The notes under the pieces are model-generated. The model was not told where the DNA came from. It worked only from the letters and a program-made list of their open reading frames with translations, and ran no database searches. This document shows positions 51,346-59,944 of a DNA stretch of 64,000 nucleotides, in pieces; within the stretch, counting starts at the first letter, position 1, and each line of letters begins with the position of its first letter. A program made the translations under genes and the position numbers. The DNA is from Bradyrhizobium retamae. GTDB taxonomy: Bacteria; Pseudomonadota; Alphaproteobacteria; Rhizobiales; Xanthobacteraceae. The stretch covers positions 186,001 to 250,000 of the forward strand of contig NZ_LLYA01000112.1 of the NCBI RefSeq assembly GCF_001440415.1, given 5' to 3'.

Positions 51346-52796
51346 AGGGAGAACTCCTTCAGCGCGGGATATAGTTTTCGCCACTGGTGATAGGCTTCAT
51401 CGTAGGCGGCTTCGGCAGACGCACGCGGCGTGAAGCTCGCAAGCCGCCGCGGACGCGTGCAGATCTGGGCAGGGTTTTCGTTGGTTGCGGCAAGCCGACC
51501 GAGCCGTGCCGCGCCAAGCGCTGCACCGACCTCGCCCTCCTCGACGCGGTGGACGGGAATGCCGAGCACATCGGCGCAGATCTGGGCCCACAGCGCCGAG
51601 CGCGAGCCGCCGCCGACAAGGTCGACCTCCGTGATCCCGCTGGCGTTGCCGAGCGCCGCGAGGTTGTCGCGCGCGGCGAAGGCCACGCCTTCGAGCACGG
51701 CCTGGACGATCTGATCGCGTCCCGTCGCGCCGCGAAGACCTGCGAATGCGCCGCTGGCGGCAGCGTCGTTGTGTGGCGTGCGCTCGCCATCGAGATAGGG
51801 AAGGAACTTGACCGGGCTCGGTCCGCGGACGGTCTCGCCGAGCGGCGCCAGCAGCGCGGCGGCAGGCGTCGCCATGACGCCCGAAAGCCAGGCGAGCGAG
51901 GCAGCCGCCGCCAGCATCACGCCCATCTGGTGCCAGAGACCCGGAAGCGCATGACAGAAGGCGTGCACAGCCGACGCCGGCGCCGGCGCAAAACTGTCGG
52001 TGACGCGAAACACCACGCCCGAAGTTCCCAGCGACAGGAACGCATCGCCGGGCGTGATGGCGCCGAGCCCGATCGCACTCGCGGCACAGTCTCCCGCACC
52101 GCCGGCCACCATGACATCTTTCGCCATGCCCCAGCGCCTCGAAAGTTCGGGGGCGAGCGCCGCGCCGATCTCGCTGCCTTCGACCAGGCGCGGCATGTGG
52201 TGGAGATCGAGCCCGGTGGCATGTAGCAGCACCGCAGACCAACGGCGCTGACCGACATCGAGCCAGAGCGTGCCGGCGGCGTCCGACATGTCCTCGACCA
52301 TCTCGCCGGTCAGGCGGTAGCGCACGTAGGCCTTTGGCAGCAGCACTTTTGCCACGCGCTCGAAAATCTCGGGCTCGTGGCGCGCTACCCAGAGCAGCTT
52401 TGGCGCGGTGAAGCCTGGCATCGCGAGATTGCCGGCGATAGCGTGGAGCGAGGGACAGCGCGCCTCCAGCTCCTTGCATTCGACATGGGAACGGCCATCA
52501 TTCCACAAGATGGCCGGACGCAGCGGACGACCGTCCTCGCCGAGCAAGGTGGCGCCGTGCATCTGGCCGGAGAGACCGATGCCACGCACCTGCGCGACGT
52601 CGCTCGGATGAACGGACGCGAGATCGTCGATGGCGCCGATCGCTGCATCAACCCAGGCGTCCGGATCCTGCTCGGACCACAAAGGTGCGGGATGCGAGAG
52701 CGCAAGCTCGCGCGCGGCTGTCGCGACGATTGCGCCAGCCTCGTTCACGAGCACCGCCTTCACACCGGACGTGCCGATGTCCATCCCGAGATACAC
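51342..52796 (-). CDS. xylB: Xylulokinase
   Basis: Phosphorylates D-xylulose to xylulose 5-phosphate for the pentose phosphate pathway. The 484-residue FGGY-family kinase begins [16 protein letters not shown] (phosphate loop). It has [20 protein letters not shown] near residue 73, the metal/ATP segment [13 protein letters not shown] near 255, and the adenosine motif [20 protein letters not shown] near 390. I start at GTG 52796, five bases after GGGAGGATGAC-type sequence, because family homology begins there. It follows the LacI-type regulator gene and overlaps xylA. Confidence 0.95.
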   Translation of the reverse strand: MYLGMDIGTSGVKAVLVNEAGAIVATAARELALSHPAPLWSEQDPDAWVDAAIGAIDDLASVHPSDVAQVRGIGLSGQMHGATLLGEDGRPLRPAILWNDGRSHVECKELEARCPSLHAIAGNLAMPGFTAPKLLWVARHEPEIFERVAKVLLPKAYVRYRLTGEMVEDMSDAAGTLWLDVGQRRWSAVLLHATGLDLHHMPRLVEGSEIGAALAPELSRRWGMAKDVMVAGGAGDCAASAIGLGAITPGDAFLSLGTSGVVFRVTDSFAPAPASAVHAFCHALPGLWHQMGVMLAAAASLAWLSGVMATPAAALLAPLGETVRGPSPVKFLPYLDGERTPHNDAAASGAFAGLRGATGRDQIVQAVLEGVAFAARDNLAALGNASGITEVDLVGGGSRSALWAQICADVLGIPVHRVEEGEVGAALGAARLGRLAATNENPAQICTRPRRLASFTPRASAEAAYDEAYHQWRKLYPALKEFSL

Positions 52797-52875
52797 GTCA
52801 TCCTCCCTTCCGGCCCGGTTCGCGATCTTTGTCGCCTTCCCCACATCGGGCCGTCTTGCAAATCAGTTCTGCAGG

Positions 52876-53919
52876 CTATGGCAGATTGTCCCGCATCACG
52901 ATGTCGATACGGATCTTCTCCTGTTCACTCAGGATCGGCTCGCCGCGGGCGAGCGCGAGCAGCACGCGCACGGCGGCACGGGCCTCATGTCCCGGGTTTT
53001 GCGAGATCGCCGCATCCATCACGCCTTGCAACAAGAGCTTGCGCGTCAGCACGGTGACGTCGTGTCCGACGAACACCACCTGCTTCTCGCGATCGGAATC
53101 GATCAGGGCCTTGGCAACGCCTTGCGTTCCGGCGCCGACATTGTAGAGGCCGACGATGTCAGGATGTTTGCCGAACAGCCGCGACATGAGCTGTTCCGAG
53201 CGCCCGTCCTCGTCGCGCCCTTCGAGCACGGGCAACACGTTAAGCCCAGGAAACTCCGACGCCATCACCTGATTGAAGCCGAAGATGCGCTCGGCATGGT
53301 CGCGCAGGCCTTGCGAGCCGGCGACGATCGCGACCTTGCCGGAACGCGGACCAACGAGGCGGCCGACCAGCGCGCCGGCGGTGCGCCCGGCGGCGATATT
53401 GTCGATGCCAACATAATAGTGACGGCGCGACGAAGGCACATCAGAAACCAGCGTCACCACCTTGGCGCCAGCATCGACGAGATCATTGATGGCGGCCCGC
53501 ACGCTCGGATGATCGAGCGCGACAAGCGCGACGCCGTCATACTCGCCGGCAAGCGCCTCCAGCGAGCTCGCGAGAACGGAGGCATCGAACACGTCGGTCG
53601 CGACCATCTCGACCGCGAGCCGGCGGGCCGACAGCCAGCCCGACATCTCGCCGAGATAGGACTGGATCTGCTGCATGAACAGGTTCGGCCCCGACGGCAT
53701 CACGAAGGCGAAGCGCCGGGCACGGCCACGGGCGAGCTCGGCCGCGGCCACATGTGGCTGGAAGGAATTCCGCTCGATCGCCTCCTTGACGCGGCGAACC
53801 GTGTCCGGCCGCACGCCGGGGCGGTTGTGCAGGACGCGATCGACCGTCGCGAGGCTGACGCCAGCCTGGCGGGCGATGTCCCTGAGCGTAAGAGGGTTGT
53901 TGCCGTCCGGCTCCTTCAT
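52876..53919 (-). CDS. LacI-family transcriptional regulator of the pentose operon
   Basis: A 347-residue regulator. The LacI helix-turn-helix with hinge is at residues 10-60 (LTLRDIARQAGVSLATVDRV, RPGVRPDTVRRVKEAI). A sugar-binding domain of Peripla_BP_4 type follows (FAFVMPSGPNLFMQQIQSYL near 70, GRTAGALVGRLVG near 175, VFVGHDVTVLTRKLLLQG near 290). I start at ATG 53919. The gene is promoter-proximal, 79 bp before xylB, so it likely controls its own operon in response to the pentose. No clear palindromic operator was found upstream by eye. Confidence 0.9.
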   Translation of the reverse strand: MKEPDGNNPLTLRDIARQAGVSLATVDRVLHNRPGVRPDTVRRVKEAIERNSFQPHVAAAELARGRARRFAFVMPSGPNLFMQQIQSYLGEMSGWLSARRLAVEMVATDVFDASVLASSLEALAGEYDGVALVALDHPSVRAAINDLVDAGAKVVTLVSDVPSSRRHYYVGIDNIAAGRTAGALVGRLVGPRSGKVAIVAGSQGLRDHAERIFGFNQVMASEFPGLNVLPVLEGRDEDGRSEQLMSRLFGKHPDIVGLYNVGAGTQGVAKALIDSDREKQVVFVGHDVTVLTRKLLLQGVMDAAISQNPGHEARAAVRVLLALARGEPILSEQEKIRIDIVMRDNLP

Positions 53920-54049
53920 GGGCTGAAGGCTAGCAGAGGTTATTTGAGGTACGCAACTCATTTTGAGGAACACGACGCAGCAGGTGGAGCAGGTTCGGGG
54001 CCACTGCCGTGGAGCGGGGCTGCATCCAGAAAGCGGAACTGCGGCATCG

Positions 54050-54652
54050 TCAACGTTTCGTCGACTGTTCCTCGAAGACCTTGACAGATACGTTCGCCAC
54101 TTGTCGCAGTGCTTCGCGATCGGCGCCTGATGACGCCATCACGCCCATGCCGGCGGAGACCGCCGAAAGATAGCGCGCAAGCGCGGCAGCGTCGGCGGTC
54201 TGCTTCAGATCGCCCTCCTTCTTTGCCTTGACGAAGCGTTCGCGTAGCTGATCCTCGGTCAGTGCACGGCGCGCTGCGAGCTCAAAGGGAACGTTCTCCG
54301 AACCGGTACCGCAGGCAAGGCCGCCTTGCACGAGCAGGCAACCGGGCGGATTGTCAGGATCGGTTTGGATGTCCGCGGTCTCCATGAGCATCCGCTCCGC
54401 GACGTCGCGGGCGGTCGGCGCGCTCAAAACCCCCTCCATCCAGGCCGCACGTTTGGCCGTGTACCGGTCGAGGGCAGCCTTCAGGAGACCTTCCTTGTTT
54501 CCAAATGCCGCATAGAGGCTCGGCGGGTTAATGCCCATCGCCTCGGTAAGCTGGGCAATGGTCGAGCCCTCATAGCCATGTCTCCAGAAGACTTCCATCG
54601 CCTGATCCAATGCGGCATCGGCATCGAATTCTCTCGGGCGTCCCATGGCCAT
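54050..54652 (-). CDS. TetR-family repressor of the RND pump
   Basis: A 200-residue repressor with a typical N-terminal helix-turn-helix (MEVFWRHGYEGSTIAQLTEA, MGINPPSLYAAFGNKEGLLK) and a helical ligand-binding domain (GCLLVQGGLACGTGSENVPF, typical of the TetR_C_16-like or YcdC-related subgroup). GGGAG lies eight bases before the ATG. It is divergent from the RND adaptor and permease genes, with a palindrome in the shared region, which is the standard arrangement for local efflux-pump repressors. The inducing drug or metabolite is unknown. Confidence 0.92.
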   Translation of the reverse strand: MAMGRPREFDADAALDQAMEVFWRHGYEGSTIAQLTEAMGINPPSLYAAFGNKEGLLKAALDRYTAKRAAWMEGVLSAPTARDVAERMLMETADIQTDPDNPPGCLLVQGGLACGTGSENVPFELAARRALTEDQLRERFVKAKKEGDLKQTADAAALARYLSAVSAGMGVMASSGADREALRQVANVSVKVFEEQSTKR

Positions 54653-54813
54653 TCGCGTTACTCCCTTGAAGCCGACGCCGTTTTCCGCTCGGCGTTCAAT
54701 CCTCTAACCTTCTGATCTATCGTGGTTCTTTTATTTGATTTCCAGTCTTGCGGCTTGCGACATAAGATTTTCGTAGTGCGCAGTACATAAGTATCTTGCA
54801 GACCGCCGTCCAC

Positions 54814-54847
54814 CTCCATATCTGTAGCGATCACTACAGTTATGGAG
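54814..54847. promoter_or_regulatory. Probable TetR operator next to the RND adaptor start
   Basis: Core CTGTAGCGATCACTACAG (54822-54839) is a palindrome with one mismatched pair. Further inverted bases CTCCATA and TATGGAG extend it on both sides to 34 bp. Its right end contains the adaptor's GGAG ribosome-binding site (54844-54847), 7 bases before the ATG at 54855. Confidence 0.75.
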
Positions 54848-54854
54848 CGCGCAA

Positions 54855-56096
54855 ATGCCCCCATCCGCCAATACCTTCCATTCCGGTCGATTCAGACGCG
54901 TTGTCGGCGGCGTTGCCATCATCGGCGTCCTCGCGGCGGCCGGTTCGATCGCGAGCGGCCGCTATTTTCATGCAGCCCAGGCGACCACAGGGACCGCACC
55001 CGAGCAGGCGGTCTCCGTCACGATCGCGGTGGTCGAGCCGCGTAGGACCGCACTGTGGGATGACTTCTCTGGACGTCTCGAAGCCGTCAACCGCGTCGAG
55101 CTGCGCCCACGCGTCGCTGGCGCGATCCTGTCGGCCAACTTTGCCGAGGGCGCGCTGGTGAAAGCCGGCGATATCCTGTTCAAGATTGATCCGGCGCCCT
55201 ATGCCGCCGAAGTGGATAAGGCGAGCGCGCAGCTCGAGGCAGCAAAGGCGCGCGCGATCTTCACTGCGAGCGAAGTCGAGCGCGGCGCACAGCTCGTCGG
55301 CAACGCCGTCGTCACGCGGCGCGATTTCGATCAGCGCGACAACGCCAATCGCGAAGCGATCGCCAATGTGAAGGCGGCCGAGGCGACGCTACAGACTGCA
55401 AAGCTCAATCTCGACTACACCGAAGTCCGCGCACCCGTCGATGGCCGCGTCGGCAAGATCGAGGTGACCGTCGGAAATCTTGTGGCCGCAGGGACTGCCT
55501 CCCCGGTCCTGACCTCTCTGGTCTCCGTCAACCCGATCTATGCAAGTTTCGATGCGGACGAAGAGATCGTGCTGCGGGCGCTGAATTCCATTGCAGATCA
55601 TTCGGGCAAGCGCGGCAATCTTGATCAAATACCCGTCGAGATGAACACCTCCGGCGGCACATCGGCCAAAGGTCATATCCAGTTGATCGACAACCAGGTC
55701 AATGGCCAGAGCGGCACTATACGCGTCCGCGCGGTATTCCAGAACGAGGATGGACGCCTCATCCCCGGCCAGTTCGCGCGAGTGCGGATGGGCCAGCCTC
55801 AGCAACAGACGCTGGTGATGATTGACGAGCGAGCCATCGGTACCGATCAGGATAAGAAGTTCGTTATGGTGGTCAGCGACGACAACCGCGCGGTCTATCG
55901 CGGAGTAACGCTCGGCGGCGCTGTCGACGGGCTCCGCATCGTGACGGGTGGCCTAAAATCCGGTGACCGCATCGTCGTGAACGGCCTACAGCGGGTACGC
56001 CCGGGCGCGCTCCTAAAGACCGAAATTGCGGAGATGGGCTCGCGCGGACCGCAGCAAGCATCGAACTCCGGCGGCCGGCAAATCGTGCAGCGCTAA
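54855..56096 (+). CDS. RND efflux periplasmic adaptor (AcrA/MexC type)
   Basis: A 413-residue adaptor. A hydrophobic segment near residues 17-36 (VVGGVAIIGVLAAAGSIASG) serves as signal or anchor. The lipoyl halves are VAGAILSANFAEGALVKAGD near 83 and YTEVRAPVDGRVGKIEVTVG near 195, with a hairpin of about 75 residues between. The beta-barrel part contains IPGQFARVRMGQPQQQTLVM near 305. It links the following permease to an outer-membrane channel not encoded here. It belongs to the AcrA/MexE-like group and differs clearly from the adaptor at 18767. Confidence 0.93.
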   Translation: MPPSANTFHSGRFRRVVGGVAIIGVLAAAGSIASGRYFHAAQATTGTAPEQAVSVTIAVVEPRRTALWDDFSGRLEAVNRVELRPRVAGAILSANFAEGALVKAGDILFKIDPAPYAAEVDKASAQLEAAKARAIFTASEVERGAQLVGNAVVTRRDFDQRDNANREAIANVKAAEATLQTAKLNLDYTEVRAPVDGRVGKIEVTVGNLVAAGTASPVLTSLVSVNPIYASFDADEEIVLRALNSIADHSGKRGNLDQIPVEMNTSGGTSAKGHIQLIDNQVNGQSGTIRVRAVFQNEDGRLIPGQFARVRMGQPQQQTLVMIDERAIGTDQDKKFVMVVSDDNRAVYRGVTLGGAVDGLRIVTGGLKSGDRIVVNGLQRVRPGALLKTEIAEMGSRGPQQASNSGGRQIVQR

Positions 56097-56122
56097 CGAC
56101 CGTCAGCGCTTGGGGCATAGCA

Positions 56123-59100
56123 ATGAATCTCTCAAAGTTCTTCATCGATCGGCCGATTTTTGCCGGTGTGCTTTCGATCGTGATCTTCCTGGCCGGCCTG
56201 ATCTCGCTCTTTGCCATGCCGATCTCGGAGTATCCGGACGTCGTGCCGCCCTCCGTGGTGGTGCGCGCGACCTACCCCGGCGCCAATCCGAAGGTGATCG
56301 CGGAGACAGTGGCAACGCCGATCGAGGAGCAGATCAACGGCGTGGAGAACATGCTCTATATGAGCAGCCAGGCAACCACCGACGGGGCGATGACGCTGAC
56401 AGTGACGTTCCGCCTCGGCACCGATCCTGACAAGGCGACACAGCTTGTGCAGAACCGCGTGCAGCAGGCCGAGCCGCGCCTGCCGGCGGTAGTTCGCCAG
56501 CTCGGCATTATCACCAAGAAGAGCTCGCCCGACCTTACCATGGTCGTGCACCTGCTGTCGCCAAACAACCGCTACGACATGACGTATCTCCGCAACTACG
56601 CGGTGCTGAACGTCAAGGACCGCCTTGTGCGGATCGACGGCGTCGGTGATGTCCAGCTCTACGGTGCCGGCGACTACTCGATGCGCGTCTGGGTCGACCC
56701 GCAGAAGGCCGCCGAGCACGGCCTGACCGCAAGCGACATCGTGAAAGCGATCCAGGCGCAGAACGTCGAGGCGGCCGCCGGCGTGGTCGGCTCCTCGCCG
56801 AGCGTCAAGGGCATCGACCTTCAGATGTCGGTCAACGCCGAAGGTCGGCTCGCGAGTGAAGAACAGTTCGGCGACATCGTGGTCAAGACCGGTTCGCGTG
56901 GCGAGGTGGTGCGGCTGCGCGACGTCGCGCGCATCGAATTAGGTGCGTCCGAATACGGCCTGCGCTCGCTGCTCGACAACAAACAGGCGGTGGCGATCCC
57001 GATCTTCCAGGCACCCGGCTCCAACGCGCTCCAGATCTCCGACCACGTCCGCGCCACCATGGCCGAGATCAAGAAGAACATGCCCGAGGGCGTATCCTAC
57101 CAGATCGTCTACGACCCCACACAGTTCGTGCGCTCGTCGATCGAGGCGGTGATCCACACGCTGCTGGAAGCGATCGCGCTGGTAGTACTGGTGGTCATCC
57201 TGTTCCTCCAAACCTGGCGGGCTTCCATCATTCCGCTCCTGGCCGTGCCGGTGTCGATCGTCGGCACATTCGCCGTGATGTACGTCTTCGGTTTCTCCAT
57301 TAATGCGCTCAGCCTGTTCGGCCTGGTGCTCGCGATCGGCATCGTCGTCGACGACGCTATCGTCGTGGTCGAGAACGTCGAGCGCAACATCGAGGGCGGG
57401 CTGTCGCCGCGAGACGCAACCTACCAGGCGATGCGGGAGGTCTCCGGCCCCATCATCGCGATCGCACTGGTCTTGATCGCCGTATTCGTTCCCCTCGCCT
57501 TCATCTCCGGCCTCACCGGGCAATTCTACAAGCAGTTCGCGCTGACGATCGCGATCTCGACCGTGATCTCCGCGGTCAACTCTCTGACGCTGTCGCCGGC
57601 ATTGTCGGCGTTGCTGCTCAAGGGCCACAATGAGCCCAAGGACAGGCTGACCCTCATTCTGGAAAAAGGGCTCGGCTGGTTCTTCCGCGGCTTCAACCGC
57701 GTCTTCGCGCGCGCCTCGGAGAATTATAGCGGCAGCGTGTCCAAAGTGATCTCCGGCAAGGCGGCGGTGATGGGCGTCTATGTGCTCCTGATTGGCCTGA
57801 CCGCCCTGCTCTTCCAGCAGGTGCCGAGCGGCTTCGTCCCGGGTCAGGACAAGCAGTACCTCGTCGGCTTCGCACGCCTGCCCGACGGCGCCACGCTCGA
57901 CCGCACCGAAGAGGTCATCCGCAAGATGAGCGACATTGCGCTGACGCAGCCCGGCATCGAGAGCTCGGTGGCGTTTCCCGGCCTGTCGATCTCCGGTTTC
58001 ACCAACTCCTCCAACGCCGGAATCGTGTTCTCTACCTTGAAGCCGTTCGTCGAGCGCAAGGATCCCGAGCTGAGCGGCCCCGCGATCGCGGCCGAGCTGA
58101 ACAAGAAGTATGCCGGGATCCAGGAGGCCTTCATCGCCATGTTCCCGCCGCCGCCGGTCAACGGGCTCGGCACCATCGGCGGCTTCAAGCTCCAGATCGA
58201 GGACCGCGCGGGCCTCGGCTATGATGCGCTGAACGAGGCAACCAACGCGTTCATGGCCGCGATGCAGAAGGCGCCGGAAATCGCCGGCGTCTTCTCGAGC
58301 TTCCAGGTCAACGTGCCACAGTTGTTCGCCGACATTGACCGCACCAAGGCCTTGCAGCTCGGCGTGCCCGTGACAGAGGTCTTCAACACGCTGCAGATCT
58401 ATCTGGGCTCGTACTACGTCAACGACTTCAACAAGTTCGGGCGCACCTATTCGGTCCGTGTGCAGGCCGACGCGCCGTTCCGCGCGCGGGCCGACGACAT
58501 CAGGCAATTGAAGGTGCGCTCGTCTTCCGGCGACATGATCCCGCTCTCGACGCTCTTGACGATTCGCCAGAGCGCCGGGCCTGAACGCGCGATCCGTTAC
58601 AACGGTTTCTTGTCCTCCGACGTCAACGCCGCGGCAGCGCCCGGCTATTCCTCCGGCCAGGCCCAGGAAGCGGCCACGCGCATCGCCGCCGAAGTGCTAC
58701 CGCCTGGCTTCGCGTTTGAATGGACCGACCTGACCTATCAGGAATTCATCGCCGGCAACTCCGGCATCTGGGTTTTTCCACTCGCGATCCTCCTCGTGTT
58801 CCTGGTGCTGGCTGCGCTCTATGAGAGCCTGACCCTGCCCCTGTCGATCATCATGATCGTGCCAATGGGATTGCTTGCCGCGATGTTCGGCGTCTGGATG
58901 TCGAAGGGCGACAATAACGTCTTCACCCAGATCGGATTGATCGTGCTGGTGGGATTGTCTGCCAAGAACGCGATCCTTATCGTCGAATTCGCGCGCGAAC
59001 TGGAGTTCGCAGGTCGTTCGCCGATCCGGGCAGCGATCGAGGCAAGCCGTCTGCGTCTGCGTCCGATCCTGATGACCTCGATGGCATTCATCATGGGCGT

Positions 59101-59311
59101 GTTGCCCCTGGTGCTCTCGACCGGTGCCGGTTCGGAAATGCGCCGAGCTATGGGCGTCGCCGTCTTCTCCGGCATGATCGGCGTCACGGTGTTTGGCCTC
59201 TTCCTGACACCCGTGTTCTATGTTCTGTTGCGCACCGTCACGGGATTGAAGCCACTGACAAACCATTCCGCCAGTGTAGCGACTGGTCATGCGCCGGAGC
59301 CCGGTCGCTAA
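56123..59311 (+). CDS. RND multidrug efflux permease (AcrB/HAE1 type)
   Basis: A 1062-residue hydrophobe/amphiphile efflux pump. It starts MNLSKFFIDRPIFAGVLSIV. Transmembrane helix 4 has the paired Asp (IGIVVDDAIVVVENVERNIE near 405) and helix 10 the Lys (VLVGLSAKNAILIVEFAREL near 940). The porter and docking loops are full length, so it appears functional. It begins 26 bp after its adaptor and is controlled by the divergent TetR protein. This second RND system is of the AcrB/MexF kind, whereas that at 19942 is MdtB-like. Confidence 0.95.
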   Translation: MNLSKFFIDRPIFAGVLSIVIFLAGLISLFAMPISEYPDVVPPSVVVRATYPGANPKVIAETVATPIEEQINGVENMLYMSSQATTDGAMTLTVTFRLGTDPDKATQLVQNRVQQAEPRLPAVVRQLGIITKKSSPDLTMVVHLLSPNNRYDMTYLRNYAVLNVKDRLVRIDGVGDVQLYGAGDYSMRVWVDPQKAAEHGLTASDIVKAIQAQNVEAAAGVVGSSPSVKGIDLQMSVNAEGRLASEEQFGDIVVKTGSRGEVVRLRDVARIELGASEYGLRSLLDNKQAVAIPIFQAPGSNALQISDHVRATMAEIKKNMPEGVSYQIVYDPTQFVRSSIEAVIHTLLEAIALVVLVVILFLQTWRASIIPLLAVPVSIVGTFAVMYVFGFSINALSLFGLVLAIGIVVDDAIVVVENVERNIEGGLSPRDATYQAMREVSGPIIAIALVLIAVFVPLAFISGLTGQFYKQFALTIAISTVISAVNSLTLSPALSALLLKGHNEPKDRLTLILEKGLGWFFRGFNRVFARASENYSGSVSKVISGKAAVMGVYVLLIGLTALLFQQVPSGFVPGQDKQYLVGFARLPDGATLDRTEEVIRKMSDIALTQPGIESSVAFPGLSISGFTNSSNAGIVFSTLKPFVERKDPELSGPAIAAELNKKYAGIQEAFIAMFPPPPVNGLGTIGGFKLQIEDRAGLGYDALNEATNAFMAAMQKAPEIAGVFSSFQVNVPQLFADIDRTKALQLGVPVTEVFNTLQIYLGSYYVNDFNKFGRTYSVRVQADAPFRARADDIRQLKVRSSSGDMIPLSTLLTIRQSAGPERAIRYNGFLSSDVNAAAAPGYSSGQAQEAATRIAAEVLPPGFAFEWTDLTYQEFIAGNSGIWVFPLAILLVFLVLAALYESLTLPLSIIMIVPMGLLAAMFGVWMSKGDNNVFTQIGLIVLVGLSAKNAILIVEFARELEFAGRSPIRAAIEASRLRLRPILMTSMAFIMGVLPLVLSTGAGSEMRRAMGVAVFSGMIGVTVFGLFLTPVFYVLLRTVTGLKPLTNHSASVATGHAPEPGR

Positions 59312-59944
59312 TACGGGGCACTCTGATCGAACGACGGACAGTGGTTGGCCGCGGCCAAACGTCGAGCGCCCATAGGCCGCGGAACGCTGCGAGCCGCGGC
59401 CCTTCGGCGCGAGGCAGAACGAGCCGCGCACGATCGACGAATACGAATAGATCAATTTCGACGAGTACGACCGGGCGCGCGTGCTTGCAGTACGGCTTGA
59501 GACCTTGCGGTGAGCTGCTTGCATTGACGTTTCGGGGGCGCCAGCGGGCTCCAACCGTACGAAATCGCAGAAGATCGTAGCTTGGCGTAGAAAATCGTAG
59601 CCCGTGGTAGCGGGGGGCCGCTACCGCCTTTCCCCACATCAACCGAACCTCCGATATCTTCTTCAGCATTCCGACTCATGGAGGCGACCGAGCAGATCGG
59701 GTCGTGGAACGCACCGCACACGGCGAGCTTCTCCACGGGCACTGTGGAACTGGGATGGCACCGCTATAGCTGGCCGGGGCCGCTTTGGGATGGTATCGTC
59801 TTCAGGAGCTATTGAAGCTCCGAGACCGAGGATTTCGCTTACGCGATCAATCGCGGTCGAGACAATGGCCCTCGAAGAGATGCACTCCAAAGTCAAGCGG
59901 AAGATCGCGCCGGCGGTCGGATGGCGCGGAAAATGGAGGACGTT
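59312..59944. other. Spacer before the glutamate dehydrogenase gene
   Basis: 633 bases with no supported gene. Short frames on both strands have no family features. ATCGTAG occurs three times around 59571-59601. The region presumably holds the promoter of the long gene to the right. Confidence 0.5.

Noticed and set aside
56939..58507. 522-codon minus-strand frame inside the RND permease gene
   Set aside because: The sense strand encodes a full RND pump with all key residues; the antisense product has a composition of charged low-complexity residues only.
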